This document shows, one piece after another, positions 9,810 to 18,591 of a stretch of DNA of 64,000 nt. A program made the position numbers and the translations under genes. How positions within the stretch are numbered: position 1 is the first letter of the stretch; every line of letters starts with the position of its first letter. The DNA comes from Rhizobium hidalgonense. Its GTDB lineage: Bacteria > Pseudomonadota > Alphaproteobacteria > Rhizobiales > Rhizobiaceae. The stretch lies in the NCBI RefSeq assembly GCF_002914525.1, contig NZ_LODW01000047.1:62001-126000 (forward strand), written 5' to 3'. The notes under the pieces were generated by a model. That model saw only the letters and a program-made list of their open reading frames with translations, made no database searches and was not told the DNA's origin.

Positions 9810-9880
9810 GATTTCTCCCTGTGAATGTGATTTAGCGCTTCAGCTGCGCTGCCTCGCAGCGCGTTCCATCAAACCAAAGC

Positions 9881-9915
9881 TCCTCCCCGATAACTGGGAG
9901 GAACTTCGGGGAGGA
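9881..9915 (-). promoter_or_regulatory. Intergenic hairpin between binding-protein and permease genes
   Basis: TCCTCCCCGA at 9881-9890 pairs exactly with TCGGGGAGGA at 9906-9915 around a 15-base loop. Hairpins in this position are a known way to stabilise the binding-protein message and lower expression of the downstream permease, or to terminate part of the transcripts. Function here is inferred. Confidence 0.6.
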
Positions 9916-9934
9916 TGCCTTTCGGCAATCTCGG

Positions 9935-10882
9935 TCAGCGGATTCCCTTGGCGGAAAGATCGACCACCTGAGCGGCCTTTTCCTTGGTGATCAGGTTCGG
10001 ACCGGAGGGAACGTTGCCACCTGGGATGAGCCCGTATTTGGCGTAGTTGGCCAGAAACACCACGGGCAAATAGCCCTGAAGGAATTGCTGCTGATCGATC
10101 GCGAAAGCGGCCTTGCCGTCTGCCACCGCCTTCAGAAAATCGGCCGAAAGGTCGAAGGTTGCCACCTTGATCTTGCCGGTCATGCCGACATCTTCGACGG
10201 CTGCCAATGCCGGCTCACCAGCTGTGCTTGCGCCGAGCGCCATAACGGTATCGACGGCCGAGTTGGAACTCAGCGCTGCCTTGACCTTCGCCCGAACATC
10301 GGCCGGATCGTTGCTGACAGGAAGCACGGTGACTTTGCCGCCGAAACCATCTGTAAAGCCCTTGCAACGCAGATCGAGCGAAACATTGCCGACTTCCTGG
10401 TTCACGCACAGGCCTTCCTTGCCGCCGAGCTCCTGGAGCTTTGCGCCGGCGGCTTTGCCGGCGGTATATTCGTCCTGACCGACATGCAGAAGCGCTCCCA
10501 ACTCTTTCGAAACATCGGAGCCGGAATTGATTGAGATCACCGGGATCCCGGCAGCGACGGCTTTCTTAATGGAAGGACCGAGCGCCGAGGCGTCCGGAAT
10601 GGAGACGATCAGCCCATCGGGTTTCTGATTGACGGCAGCATCGATAAGCTGCCCCATCGACACCATGTCGAACGTTTCCGGAGCACGATATTCGACACTC
10701 GCACCCATGTCCTTGGCCGCTGCGCTCACGCCGTTCTTGACGACGGACCAGAATGGATCGTTGGCTTGACCGTGAGTGACGGCAACGATGCGAATGTCGG
10801 CGGCATTGGCAAGTGCCGAAGACCCGATGATCGCTGCCGCAAAGGCGGCGCCTGCGAAAAGTGATTTCAGACCAAATTTCAT
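9935..10882 (-). CDS. Periplasmic sugar-binding protein, ribose/fructose class
   Basis: This 315-residue protein has a signal peptide (cleavage likely after ALANA), then a type I periplasmic-binding fold: IRIVAVTHGQANDPFW at the start, DGLIVSIPDASALG and INSGSDVS in the first lobe, and TFDLSADFLKAV plus AIDQQQFLQGYLPV late, as in FrcB-like proteins. It captures the sugar or cyclitol for the transporter encoded downstream. It is the first gene of the operon, divergent from the LacI regulator. Confidence 0.9.
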   Translation of the reverse strand: MKFGLKSLFAGAAFAAAIIGSSALANAADIRIVAVTHGQANDPFWSVVKNGVSAAAKDMGASVEYRAPETFDMVSMGQLIDAAVNQKPDGLIVSIPDASALGPSIKKAVAAGIPVISINSGSDVSKELGALLHVGQDEYTAGKAAGAKLQELGGKEGLCVNQEVGNVSLDLRCKGFTDGFGGKVTVLPVSNDPADVRAKVKAALSSNSAVDTVMALGASTAGEPALAAVEDVGMTGKIKVATFDLSADFLKAVADGKAAFAIDQQQFLQGYLPVVFLANYAKYGLIPGGNVPSGPNLITKEKAAQVVDLSAKGIR

Positions 10883-10898
10883 TTTACCCTCCCAAAAC

Positions 10899-10915
10899 GA
10901 TCCACCGGGTGGATC
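10899..10915. promoter_or_regulatory. Perfect palindrome upstream of the binding-protein gene
   Basis: GATCCACCGGGTGGATC is a perfect 17-base palindrome (8-bp arms, one central base), 17 bases before the binding-protein ATG. It could be a third regulator site or a leader hairpin; I cannot tell which. Confidence 0.5.
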
Positions 10916-10922
10916 TTCCCAA

Positions 10923-10958
10923 TGCTACCGGTTGCAACTCCTTTTGCACCCGGTAGCA
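10923..10958. promoter_or_regulatory. Tandem LacI-type operators
   Basis: TGCTACCGGTTGCA at 10923-10936 and TGCACCCGGTAGCA at 10945-10958 are two near-palindromic 14-mers centred on CCGG. They fit the classic LacI-family operator shape and are spaced 22 bp centre to centre, so both lie on the same helix face. They sit between the divergent LacI gene and the transport operon and are the obvious binding sites for that regulator. Confidence 0.7.
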
Positions 10959-11053
10959 AGCTCGGCAAAATTACTTTATCCTCGACAAAAATCAAGTATC
11001 CATTCCATTTTTATTTTTTTGTGGAATATTCATTCCAATCGAGGGGGCGGCAA

Positions 11054-12049
11054 ATGCGCAAGCGGGCGACAGCAAAAGAGGTGGCGGAAGCCGCCGGCGT
11101 ATCGAAATGGACGGTCATCCGCGCCTTCACTCCAGGTGCGTCCATTACAGATGCCAGCCGACAGAAGGTGCTTCAGGCGGCCGAGGCTCTGAATTATTCA
11201 CCAAACTTGCTTGCACGCAGCCTCGCGACAAACATAACGCATCAAGTCGCAGTCTTCGTCGACGACTTCACCAACCCGCACAAGCTCCCGGTTCTGGAGA
11301 TGCTCACCGAGCGCCTGCAGGCGGAGGGACTGCTGACCGTATTGATCAATATCAATCGGCATTTCGATCACGTTCACGCGCTGATCAATGCCGACCAACG
11401 GCAATTCGACGCCGTTATCCTGTTCGGTACGGCCTTTCGCGAGGAAACGCTGGGTGATCGGCGGCTCGGTCGGGGTCTTCCCCCAATGTTTGTTCTTGCC
11501 AGAGACAGTCAAATCCCCGGCGTGCCGGCAATCGCGTGTGACACCGAAGTCGCTTTGAACGAAATCGTCGAATATCTGTTCGACAAAGGGTACCGCCGCC
11601 CGGGGTTCATGACGGGAGCGAGAACCCTTTCGACAGCTCTGGGCAGACGCCGTCACTTCGCGAATTGCTGGCGCCAAAAGGGCATTGACGGCGTCATGGA
11701 ACTCACCGCGGAAAGATACAGCGCTCAGGCCGGCGCAGAGGCAGCGCGGGCCTATTTGAGCGATAGCCCGCCGGGTTCGCGCATCGACGTCTTGATGTGT
11801 GAGAATGACATTTTGGCGCTCGGAGCAATGGATGTCGTCAGAAGCGAATTTGGACTACGAGTTCCACACGATCTCGCAGTCGTCGGTTTCGACAACATTG
11901 AACTGGGCGGTGGCCCAGCATACGGATTGACCAGCTACGAACAGCCGACTGAAAAGATGATCGATGCCATTGTCGGCATGATCACAGGGGAGCGTGCATC
12001 CGAAACGATCGCCTTCCCCGGCAGCATGATCCGAAGATTATCAGCTTGA
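11054..12049 (+). CDS. LacI family transcriptional regulator
   Basis: This 331-residue regulator begins with the LacI helix-turn-helix (ATAKEVAEAAGVSKWTVIRAF) and hinge (NYSPNLLARSL), followed by a periplasmic-binding-like effector domain including VVGFDNIELGG. The ATG at 11054, preceded by GAGGGGG, is preferred over an upstream start that would add 44 untypical residues. It is divergent from the sugar/inositol operon and should repress it, and perhaps itself, through the operators at 10923-10958 until the pathway sugar binds. Confidence 0.9.
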   Translation: MRKRATAKEVAEAAGVSKWTVIRAFTPGASITDASRQKVLQAAEALNYSPNLLARSLATNITHQVAVFVDDFTNPHKLPVLEMLTERLQAEGLLTVLININRHFDHVHALINADQRQFDAVILFGTAFREETLGDRRLGRGLPPMFVLARDSQIPGVPAIACDTEVALNEIVEYLFDKGYRRPGFMTGARTLSTALGRRRHFANCWRQKGIDGVMELTAERYSAQAGAEAARAYLSDSPPGSRIDVLMCENDILALGAMDVVRSEFGLRVPHDLAVVGFDNIELGGGPAYGLTSYEQPTEKMIDAIVGMITGERASETIAFPGSMIRRLSA

Positions 12050-12254
12050 ATTGCGAAAGCGATAATCGTTGGCATGGCCGCACAGTAATCTGCCGACCGA
12101 GTGCGTCGCCTTGATGGGAGCTGAACCAACTACCCCGCCATTCCACAATCGTGCAGTCGATGGGACAGTAACCCGCGCGCCTGAAGCAAATATCACGCCG
12201 CTGGATTTGCACGACGGCCGAAGTATTGGAGTAAAGATCAGGCGTAGATTTTAT

Positions 12255-12281
12255 CACCAAATGGTGCTATCTGTAACACCA
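12255..12281 (+). promoter_or_regulatory. Putative VapB operator half-sites
   Basis: Three copies of a CACC/GGTG half-site, at 12255-12259, 12262-12266 and 12277-12281, alternate in orientation just before the vapB gene. Antitoxins of this type normally bind such inverted repeats to autoregulate. No clear -35 hexamer was recognised. Confidence 0.4.
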
Positions 12282-12299
12282 CAATTAGGAAGGCAGACG

Positions 12300-12500
12300 A
12301 TGCGATCGACTATCAATCTCGACGACACCCTCATGGAAAGGGCTAGGTCTCTAACGGGCACGAAAGAAACCGCCACTCTGGTCCGCCAAGCGTTGGAGAC
12401 GCTTGTTCGTGTGGAGTCGGGAAAACGCCTCATCGCGCTTGGCGGAACTATGCCGGATGCGGAGGCAGCCCCACGCCGCCGGAGCGCAGCTGCCAAGTGA
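12300..12500 (+). CDS. vapB: VapB-type antitoxin
   Basis: A 66-residue protein beginning MRSTINLDDTLMERA, a ribbon-helix-helix-like DNA-binding start of the VapB family, with LVRQALETLV in its helix and a short basic Ala-rich tail. It should neutralise the VapC toxin encoded next and repress the operon. The ATG at 12300 follows AGGAAGG. Its stop codon overlaps the toxin's GTG start. Confidence 0.85.
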   Translation: MRSTINLDDTLMERARSLTGTKETATLVRQALETLVRVESGKRLIALGGTMPDAEAAPRRRSAAAK

Positions 12501-12880
12501 TACTTGCCGACACGTCCATCTGGATCGATCATTTCCGGCATGCCGATTCAGAGCTGCGTAGGATTATTGAGGACGATCGTCTCTTATGCCATCCAGCCGT
12601 AATCGGAGAGCTCGCACTTGGCAGCCTTCGGGATCGCAGTAGCGTGATGGCTTTCCTGGCGGCCCAGCGCGAAGCGTTCGTCGCGACGCACGACGAAGTT
12701 ATGATGATGATTGATCGCCACGCCATTTTCAGTATGGGCATTGGCTATACAGATGCCCACTTGATGGCCTCAGTTCTCCTCGATCAACGAGCGGCCCTAT
12801 GGACCAGAGATAAGCGTCTGCGGGCCGCGGCCGAAAAGGCGGGAGCTTCACTGCACACCCCTGCCAACGCGCAAAACTAA
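12497..12880 (+). CDS. vapC: VapC-type PIN-domain toxin
   Basis: This 127-residue PIN ribonuclease keeps the expected acidic residues: Asp5 in ILADTSIWIDHF, Glu in VIGELALGSL and Asp in YTDAHLMAS, and ends with the usual LWTRDKRLRAAAEKAG. It would cleave specific RNAs when free of VapB. It starts with GTG and overlaps vapB by four bases, implying translational coupling. The module looks intact. Confidence 0.88.
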   Translation: MILADTSIWIDHFRHADSELRRIIEDDRLLCHPAVIGELALGSLRDRSSVMAFLAAQREAFVATHDEVMMMIDRHAIFSMGIGYTDAHLMASVLLDQRAALWTRDKRLRAAAEKAGASLHTPANAQN

Positions 12881-12927
12881 ATGCTGTATCGAAGCACTCA
12901 TGCTGGTCGTGAGCCGCCTGAGCGCAA

Positions 12928-12989
12928 AGTTCCGATCGATCCATTATGCGATCTTTTTAGCCCGGAACGTGAACACCATGGCAACAAGC
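12928..12989. repeat. Dispersed 62-bp repeat, copy A
   Basis: This sequence matches 53458-53519 at all but about nine of 62 positions, including a shared core CGATCCATTATGCGATCTT. A weaker match (CCGCCTGA) continues upstream. Copy A lies just after vapC; copy B lies just before another antitoxin gene. Read on the minus strand both copies end in AKKIA and a stop, so they may be the 3' end of a lost gene. Confidence 0.6.
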
Positions 12990-13059
12990 GGGGGCCTGGG
13001 CAACGACGACTCCTGCTGCTCGGCAACCGCCCGCCTCGCGCTCGGCAACCGTGAACGGT

Positions 13060-13236
13060 TCTGACGCGACCTCAACGATTTAAGGATCATAATCGCGCTC
13101 GTGAAGGAGAAGGGCCTCATCGGCTAGCCCGGAGACGGCGAGAACTTATGGCAGCCGTGCACTTCCGTGATGTCGCCTCCTTGTTCCGCGTGGTGCGGAG
13201 AAGGAACCTGCCGGCAAACCTCTACGGGTTCGATTG
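13060..13236 (+). pseudogene. Remnant of an extended SDR/epimerase-like gene
   Basis: Plus-strand readings in two frames give IIALVKEKGLIG, GDGENLW and FRDVASLFRVV...NLYGFD. These follow the order of the C-terminal part of NAD-dependent epimerase-like proteins (a GDGxNxWPxVHxxDxAxLFxL pattern). Stops and a frameshift break it. The rest of 12990-13483 shows no gene. Confidence 0.35.
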
Positions 13237-13483
13237 ATCGGACATGGTAGAGAGGATGCTCGTGATCTTCCGCACCTACTTCATCTAAGACATCCTCTAT
13301 TTCGGCTCAGGCCCAAAAGCAAAAGATATGGAAACGTTAATTTTGCGGTTCCACATTTAACTCCGTTCTCAGAACCAATTTGGAATGGAGAGTGCGTACT
13401 GAATTCAGCGCCAGCGATAAAGGAAAGTAAACGGCATATTTGCCCATGAAGGTAGCTCGCGGCGGCCACGCTTGCAAAGGTGG

Positions 13484-13840
13484 TTAGGTACTGTCAGGCG
13501 GCGAAAAGAAACAGTTCACGTCGTCTTCCGTCGGATGAAGGCAGATATGATACCGGCCATCTCCGGAGGGGATTTCGTCTCCATATGGAATGAAGAACAG
13601 GTGTGGTTTTGTCGCGAGGTGGTGGTCGCCCGCATGAAGGAACACGGAAAAACCGCGAGGCCCTCGACTGATGTCCTGAGTGGGAATGGCCTCACAATCT
13701 CCGATCAAACCATGCGCATTGCAGCAGGCCGGAGGATAGGTCCAACCGCTCTTCGCTTGATGGGCGTCAGTTCGAACGATAGTGCAGACGGAGATGGTCC
13801 CAAGTGTGATCAGAGATACTGTTGATGTGGCGAGTGTCAT
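13484..13840 (-). CDS. Small secreted protein, unknown function
   Basis: A 118-residue protein with a signal peptide (about residues 1-27) followed by a Cys-rich start, SGWTYPPACCNAHGLIGDC, and a second half containing GRYHICLHPTEDDVNCFF. Four or more cysteines suggest disulfides in the periplasm. I recall similar uncharacterised short proteins from rhizobia but cannot name a domain. The ATG at 13840 is fixed by AGGAGG eight bases upstream; a longer upstream reading lacks such a site. Confidence 0.65.
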   Translation of the reverse strand: MTLATSTVSLITLGTISVCTIVRTDAHQAKSGWTYPPACCNAHGLIGDCEAIPTQDISRGPRGFSVFLHAGDHHLATKPHLFFIPYGDEIPSGDGRYHICLHPTEDDVNCFFSPPDST

Positions 13841-14320
13841 TACATACCTCCTAGGAGGCAGCCCCTCGAAAAAACGCCGGGAGGTTGCGCACTGATTGCC
13901 AAGAACGCGCAATCCTCTTCGATACCTCGGTCAATTATATTGCCACTAGACCCTTGCCGGTCGGGTAGGCCGCCTGCGCCCCTAGGGCCATCACCGTGAT
14001 GCGTGAGGCATATGGAGGCGGGTCGAACATCGGCGCTATCAGGATACTGCTCCGCTGCCTGGAAGTGAAGTCAAACCTCTGCTGCGCCGACCGCTCTGAT
14101 GGGACCTCCGGGCTCCCTCGTGGCGACCAACCGAAAAGATTGGATGGTTCGAGATATCGACGGTAATGGCGAACCGCGGCGATGTCGGTCAACGCACGTT
14201 CGGCCATCTCCCAGGCGAAATTGTCGTCCATCCAACCGTTTCTGCCGCGGCTTGCCACAACTCTGCTTCAAATCGGAGCTCACATTGGCTCATTTGCCTG
14301 CGTCAGGGAACGGATCGAAC
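13841..14320. other. Intergenic stretch before the first two-component system
   Basis: This region separates the divergent secreted-protein gene and the response regulator gene and must hold both promoters. Open readings on both strands lack recognisable domains. No clear operator was seen. Confidence 0.4.
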
Positions 14321-14977
14321 GTGCGCATTCTGCTTGTGGAAGACGACAGCATTCTCGGCCCATCCCTTAAAAGGGCGCTGGAGAAACATGCCTACGGCGT
14401 CGACTGGATGCGAGATGGCGAGTCGGGGCTCGAGGCTGCCGAGCAGTTGCATTTTGCAGCCGTCATCCTCGATATCAACCTGCCGCTGCTCAGCGGCATC
14501 GAGGTCCTTAAAGGGGTGCGACGCAAAGGCAACACCGTCCCGATCTTGCTTTTGACGGCACTCGACAACGTCCGGCGCAAGGTCGAAGGTCTCGACGAGG
14601 GAGCGGACGATTACCTGGTCAAACCGTTCGATCTCGACGAATTGCTTGCCCGCCTGCGCGCGCTAATCCGACGACGCGACGGCCGGACTGAAAGCCTGCT
14701 TCGGTGCGGCGATGTCGAAATGGATCCGTCTGCAATGGTCGCGCGAAAAGGCAATATACAGGTACACACAACGGCAAAGGAGTTTCACCTGCTCAAGCTC
14801 CTGATGGAGCGCAGCGGTCGCTACGTGACGAAGAACGATATCGAATACGCGCTTTACGATGCCTATAGCAGCGTTGAAAGCAATGCTATCGAGGTAACCA
14901 TCTACAATCTGCGCAAAAAGCTCGGCACCGAATTCATCAAATCGATCCGCGGCATCGGCTACATGATCGAACGATGA
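14321..14977 (+). CDS. OmpR-family response regulator
   Basis: This 218-residue DNA-binding response regulator has a receiver domain with the acidic pair in LLVEDD, the phosphorylated Asp in VILDINLPLLSG and the conserved Lys in DYLVKPFD, followed by a winged-helix output domain (TTAKEFHLLKLL to IKSIRGIGYM). I chose GTG at 14321, placing LLVEDD at the correct distance; a TTG at 14285 is possible. The kinase gene follows with an ATGA overlap. It most likely controls the operon at 16466-24463. Confidence 0.9.
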   Translation: MRILLVEDDSILGPSLKRALEKHAYGVDWMRDGESGLEAAEQLHFAAVILDINLPLLSGIEVLKGVRRKGNTVPILLLTALDNVRRKVEGLDEGADDYLVKPFDLDELLARLRALIRRRDGRTESLLRCGDVEMDPSAMVARKGNIQVHTTAKEFHLLKLLMERSGRYVTKNDIEYALYDAYSSVESNAIEVTIYNLRKKLGTEFIKSIRGIGYMIER

Positions 14978-16350
14978 GGAAATCCACCCTTACCCGCAAG
15001 CTCTTCCTGCGGATCGCCCCTGTGGTTTTGGTGACGATCCTGGTGATCGGCGCCTTCGCCTTCAACAGCGCCACGCGCGAGATCAACAATATCTACGACG
15101 CGCAGCTCATCAACGATGCGAACGTCTTGTGGGGACTGCTGCACAACCGGTTGCGGCACTCGCCGGAGCGCACGCCGCAACAGATCGACGACATCGATTT
15201 CAGCATGGACAATCAGCTCGCTTTTAACGAGGACGCGGACGACTATGCCGATGCGCATATGTTCCGCGCCTGGGTGAACGGCAAGATCATGTTCTACTCC
15301 AGCACGGCCTTTCTCTCCGACGTGCCGTACCAGAAGGCGGGCTTCACCGATCTTTCTTACCGCGGCGAGAACTGGCGGGTCTATTCGTTGCCGATCCCGG
15401 CTTCAGGCATTGTCATGGAAGTCGGTGAAAAGACGTCCCTACGATACACGCTGGTTTCCAACATCCTTCTGAACCTGGTCTTTCCGCTGCTCGTACTGGT
15501 GCCGGTGATCGGCTGTCTGATTTGGCTCGGGATCAACAATGGCCTGCGGACGATCTACGGGCTTGTGCATCAGATCCGCACCCGTTCGCCGGACGATCTC
15601 TCAGCCATTGCGGTCGAGGGCCTGCCGAGGGACCTCCTGCCTCTCGGCCGGTCGATCAACCAGCTTCTCGAAAAGCTCGGCCGGTCGCTGACCCTTGAGC
15701 GGCGTTTTTCCGATCTGGCGGCCCACCAGCTGCGCACGCCGCAGGCAAGCGTCAAGCTGTTGCTGCAGATGCTTGCAAGCACCGATGACCAGCAGGAGCA
15801 GAAGGCGATCATCTCGGATCTGGTGACCAGCAACAACAGAGCCACCCATCTCATCGAGCAGTTGCTACGCCTTGCCAGGGTCAGCCACCATCCGCTCAAT
15901 CCAATGCCGGTTCCGCTGTATCACATGATCGCGTCGACCGTGGCGGACTTTGGCAACATCATCAATAGCCGCAATCTCGACGTCTCGCTGGAAGGGCCGG
16001 AATCAGCCGAGATCAGGACGGATGAATCGCTGCTGCAGATGATGGTTAGCAACCTCCTAGACAATGCGATCAAATATACGCCTGTCGGCGGCATCATTGA
16101 GGTCATCCTCTCCTCTCAAGGGGAGTTCTGGCTGGTATCGATCAGCGATAGCGGACCGGGCATAGCCCCCGTGGACCGGGAGGCCGTGTTCAAGCGGTTC
16201 TATCGCCTGGACACGCTGCATGCCGAGGGTGCCGGCCTTGGGCTTGCGATCGTCGCCGATACCGCCGAACGACTTTCTGTGTCGATCGCGCTTTCGACAC
16301 CTCCCTGGGGTAACGGCCTGCGGGTTGAATTGCGCCTGCCCAGAGACTGA
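14974..16350 (+). CDS. Sensor histidine kinase (TctE-like)
   Basis: This 458-residue kinase has a membrane segment near residues 10-28, a periplasmic domain of about 140 residues, a second membrane segment near 165-190 and a cytoplasmic kinase core. The phosphorylated His is in AAHQLRTP (Gln after His, as in TctE-like kinases, instead of Glu), followed by NLLDNAIKYTP, DSGPGIA and GAGLGLAIV of the ATP domain. It pairs with the regulator just upstream. The periplasmic signal is unknown. Confidence 0.9.
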   Translation: MRKSTLTRKLFLRIAPVVLVTILVIGAFAFNSATREINNIYDAQLINDANVLWGLLHNRLRHSPERTPQQIDDIDFSMDNQLAFNEDADDYADAHMFRAWVNGKIMFYSSTAFLSDVPYQKAGFTDLSYRGENWRVYSLPIPASGIVMEVGEKTSLRYTLVSNILLNLVFPLLVLVPVIGCLIWLGINNGLRTIYGLVHQIRTRSPDDLSAIAVEGLPRDLLPLGRSINQLLEKLGRSLTLERRFSDLAAHQLRTPQASVKLLLQMLASTDDQQEQKAIISDLVTSNNRATHLIEQLLRLARVSHHPLNPMPVPLYHMIASTVADFGNIINSRNLDVSLEGPESAEIRTDESLLQMMVSNLLDNAIKYTPVGGIIEVILSSQGEFWLVSISDSGPGIAPVDREAVFKRFYRLDTLHAEGAGLGLAIVADTAERLSVSIALSTPPWGNGLRVELRLPRD

Positions 16351-16465
16351 GGCGCTGCTACCGGCGTCCGTTTCATTTTTCATTTTCGCATCATTTTGCC
16401 CTCAGGCTTGCCTCATCGACTCCCGGTAGACACAGCCGCGGATCAAGTCGAAGGGCGGCCATTGG

Positions 16466-17149
16466 ATGCAAGTATTTTCCGATTTTGACGGCACGATTTC
16501 CATTCAGGATGTGACGGATATCGTCCTGTCCTGCTTTGCCGAGCCCGAGTGGGAAGACATCGAGCAGGAATGGAAGGACGGTCGTATCGGCTCAGCCGAG
16601 TGCATGCGCCGCCAGATCGCCCTCATCCGGGCAAACCGGCCCGAGCTCGACGCACTCCTCGACACCGTGGCAATCGATCCAGGCTTCGTGGCCTTCCGTG
16701 ATTACTGCCGTGAAAACGGCCTGCCGATCACCGTCGTCAGCGACGGCGTCGATTACTTCATTCGCCACGTGCTGGCGCTGAACGGCATCAGGGATCTGCC
16801 CGTCATCGCCAATATCCTGACCCATCGGGTCGTCGATGGTCAACACACCTATGCGCTTGCACCTTCGCCGGCGACAGCCGGCTGTTTGGCAGGCTCGGGC
16901 GTGTGCAAATGCAAGGTCATCGGCGGCATCGAGCGGCAGATCTACATCGGCGACGGACGCAGCGATTTCTGCGTCTCCGGCCGGGCCGGCCTCGTCTTCG
17001 CCAAGGGCAAGCTCGCCGATTACTGCAGCGACCAGGGCATTTCCTACATCGGCTTCGACGATTTCACCGATTTGATCCCAAAGATGCAAGCCGCCCTCCC
17101 CGGCATTGCGCGGCCCCCCCGCGCACTGCTCCAATCTTCAATCGCATAA
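16466..17149 (+). CDS. HAD phosphatase, phosphoserine-phosphatase/MtnX-like
   Basis: This 227-residue cytoplasmic hydrolase has the HAD nucleophile motif DFDGT (Asp6, Asp8), the motif II serine in VVSDG and the motif IV acidic pair in GDGRSDFC. The helical cap insert between motifs I and II places it with the PSPase-like subfamily IB, which includes the MtnX phosphatase. It is the first gene after the two-component system and 19 bases before the aminotransferase gene; it probably removes a phosphate from an intermediate in that pathway. The substrate is not known. Confidence 0.8.
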   Translation: MQVFSDFDGTISIQDVTDIVLSCFAEPEWEDIEQEWKDGRIGSAECMRRQIALIRANRPELDALLDTVAIDPGFVAFRDYCRENGLPITVVSDGVDYFIRHVLALNGIRDLPVIANILTHRVVDGQHTYALAPSPATAGCLAGSGVCKCKVIGGIERQIYIGDGRSDFCVSGRAGLVFAKGKLADYCSDQGISYIGFDDFTDLIPKMQAALPGIARPPRALLQSSIA

Positions 17150-17168
17150 CCAGACCGAGAGGTTCACC

Positions 17169-18590
17169 ATGAACATTGTCAACGCCGACACCTTCAAGGA
17201 AAACACCGCGCTCACCGAAAAGTCGGAAGCCGAGCTGCGGTTTCTGGAGGAGACCTATTGCTCGCATGGCGATACGGTCCACTACGCGGCGGAACCGAAA
17301 TTCTTCGAAGAATGCGAAGGCTCCTACGTCTATGACGCAAAGGGGACCGCGTTTCTCGATCTGCAGATGTGGTATTCCGCCGTTAATTTCGGCTATCGCA
17401 ACGAAAGGCTGAATGCCGCCGTCCATCGGCAGCTCGACCGGCTGCCGCAAGTCGCCTCGCAATATCTGCATCGCGAGAAGGTTGAGCTTGCGACGATGAT
17501 CGCGCAGGATGCCGAGCGCAAGTTCGGCCGCAAGGGGCGCGTTCATTTCAATGTCGGCGGCTCGCAAGCGGTCGAAGATTCGCTGAAGCTGGTGCGCAAT
17601 TATACGGGCGGCAAAAGCCTGATGTTCGCCTTCGAAGGCGGCTATCACGGCCGTACGCTGGGCGCCTCCGCCATCACCTCCAGCTACCGCTATCGCCGTC
17701 GCTTCGGCCATTTCGGCGAACGGGCGCAGTTCATCGAGTTTCCCTATCACTTCCGCGGCCCGAAGGGCATGTCGAAGGAAGAATACGGAGAGCATTGCGT
17801 CCGCAAATTCGCCCGCCTCTTTGAAAGCGAATATAACGGCGTCTGGGATCCCAAGGTCGGCAGTGCCGAATATGCGGCCTTTTATATTGAGCCCATCCAG
17901 GGCACCGGCGGCTACGTCATTCCGCCGTTGAACTTTTTCACCGAACTCAAGAAGGTCCTGGATCAGCACGGCATCCTGCTAGTCGTCGACGAGATCCAGA
18001 TGGGGGTTTACCGGACCGGAAAACTCTGGTCGATCGAGCATTTCGGCGTCTCGCCCGACGTTCTCGTCTTCGGCAAGGCGATCACCAATGGGCTCAACCC
18101 GCTGTCGGGTGTCTGGGCCAGGGAAGAAATGATCAATCCGACGGTCTTCCCGCCCGGTTCCACCCATTCCACCTTCGCCAGTAACCCGATGGGTACGGCC
18201 GTCGCGCTCGAAACCATGAAGATGCTGGAAGAGGAGGATTTCGGCGCCGCGATCATGGCCAAGGGCGCCTATTTCCTCGATGGCCTGAAACAGCTCCAGA
18301 AACGCCATGCGATCGTCGGCGATGTCGACGGGCTCGGATTGGCGCTGAGATGCGAGATCTGCAACGAAGATGGTTTCACGCCCGACAAGGCGACGATGGA
18401 CTGGCTCTGCGACGAGGGCATGAAGGGCGACCTCACGGTCGGCAACAAGACCTATGGTCTCGTTCTCGACGTCGGCGGCTACCATAAAAACGTCATCACG
18501 CTGGCGCCGAACCTGCTGATTTCTCGCGAAGAGATCGATCTGGCGCTGACCCTGCTCGACCAGCTCTTCACGCGCGCGGCCCGGAGGTAG
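17169..18590 (+). CDS. Class III PLP-dependent aminotransferase
   Basis: This 473-residue enzyme belongs to the ornithine/putrescine/acetylornithine aminotransferase group. The PLP-binding Lys303 lies in VFGKAITNG, with the partner Asp in LVVDEIQMG and the phosphate-contact region VGGSQAVEDSLKL earlier. It has a longer N-terminal part than typical acetylornithine aminotransferases. The ATG at 17169 is preferred over an upstream reading that runs into the phosphatase gene. It should place or remove an amino group on a small-molecule precursor of the operon's product. Confidence 0.88.
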   Translation: MNIVNADTFKENTALTEKSEAELRFLEETYCSHGDTVHYAAEPKFFEECEGSYVYDAKGTAFLDLQMWYSAVNFGYRNERLNAAVHRQLDRLPQVASQYLHREKVELATMIAQDAERKFGRKGRVHFNVGGSQAVEDSLKLVRNYTGGKSLMFAFEGGYHGRTLGASAITSSYRYRRRFGHFGERAQFIEFPYHFRGPKGMSKEEYGEHCVRKFARLFESEYNGVWDPKVGSAEYAAFYIEPIQGTGGYVIPPLNFFTELKKVLDQHGILLVVDEIQMGVYRTGKLWSIEHFGVSPDVLVFGKAITNGLNPLSGVWAREEMINPTVFPPGSTHSTFASNPMGTAVALETMKMLEEEDFGAAIMAKGAYFLDGLKQLQKRHAIVGDVDGLGLALRCEICNEDGFTPDKATMDWLCDEGMKGDLTVGNKTYGLVLDVGGYHKNVITLAPNLLISREEIDLALTLLDQLFTRAARR

Positions 18591-18591
18591 C

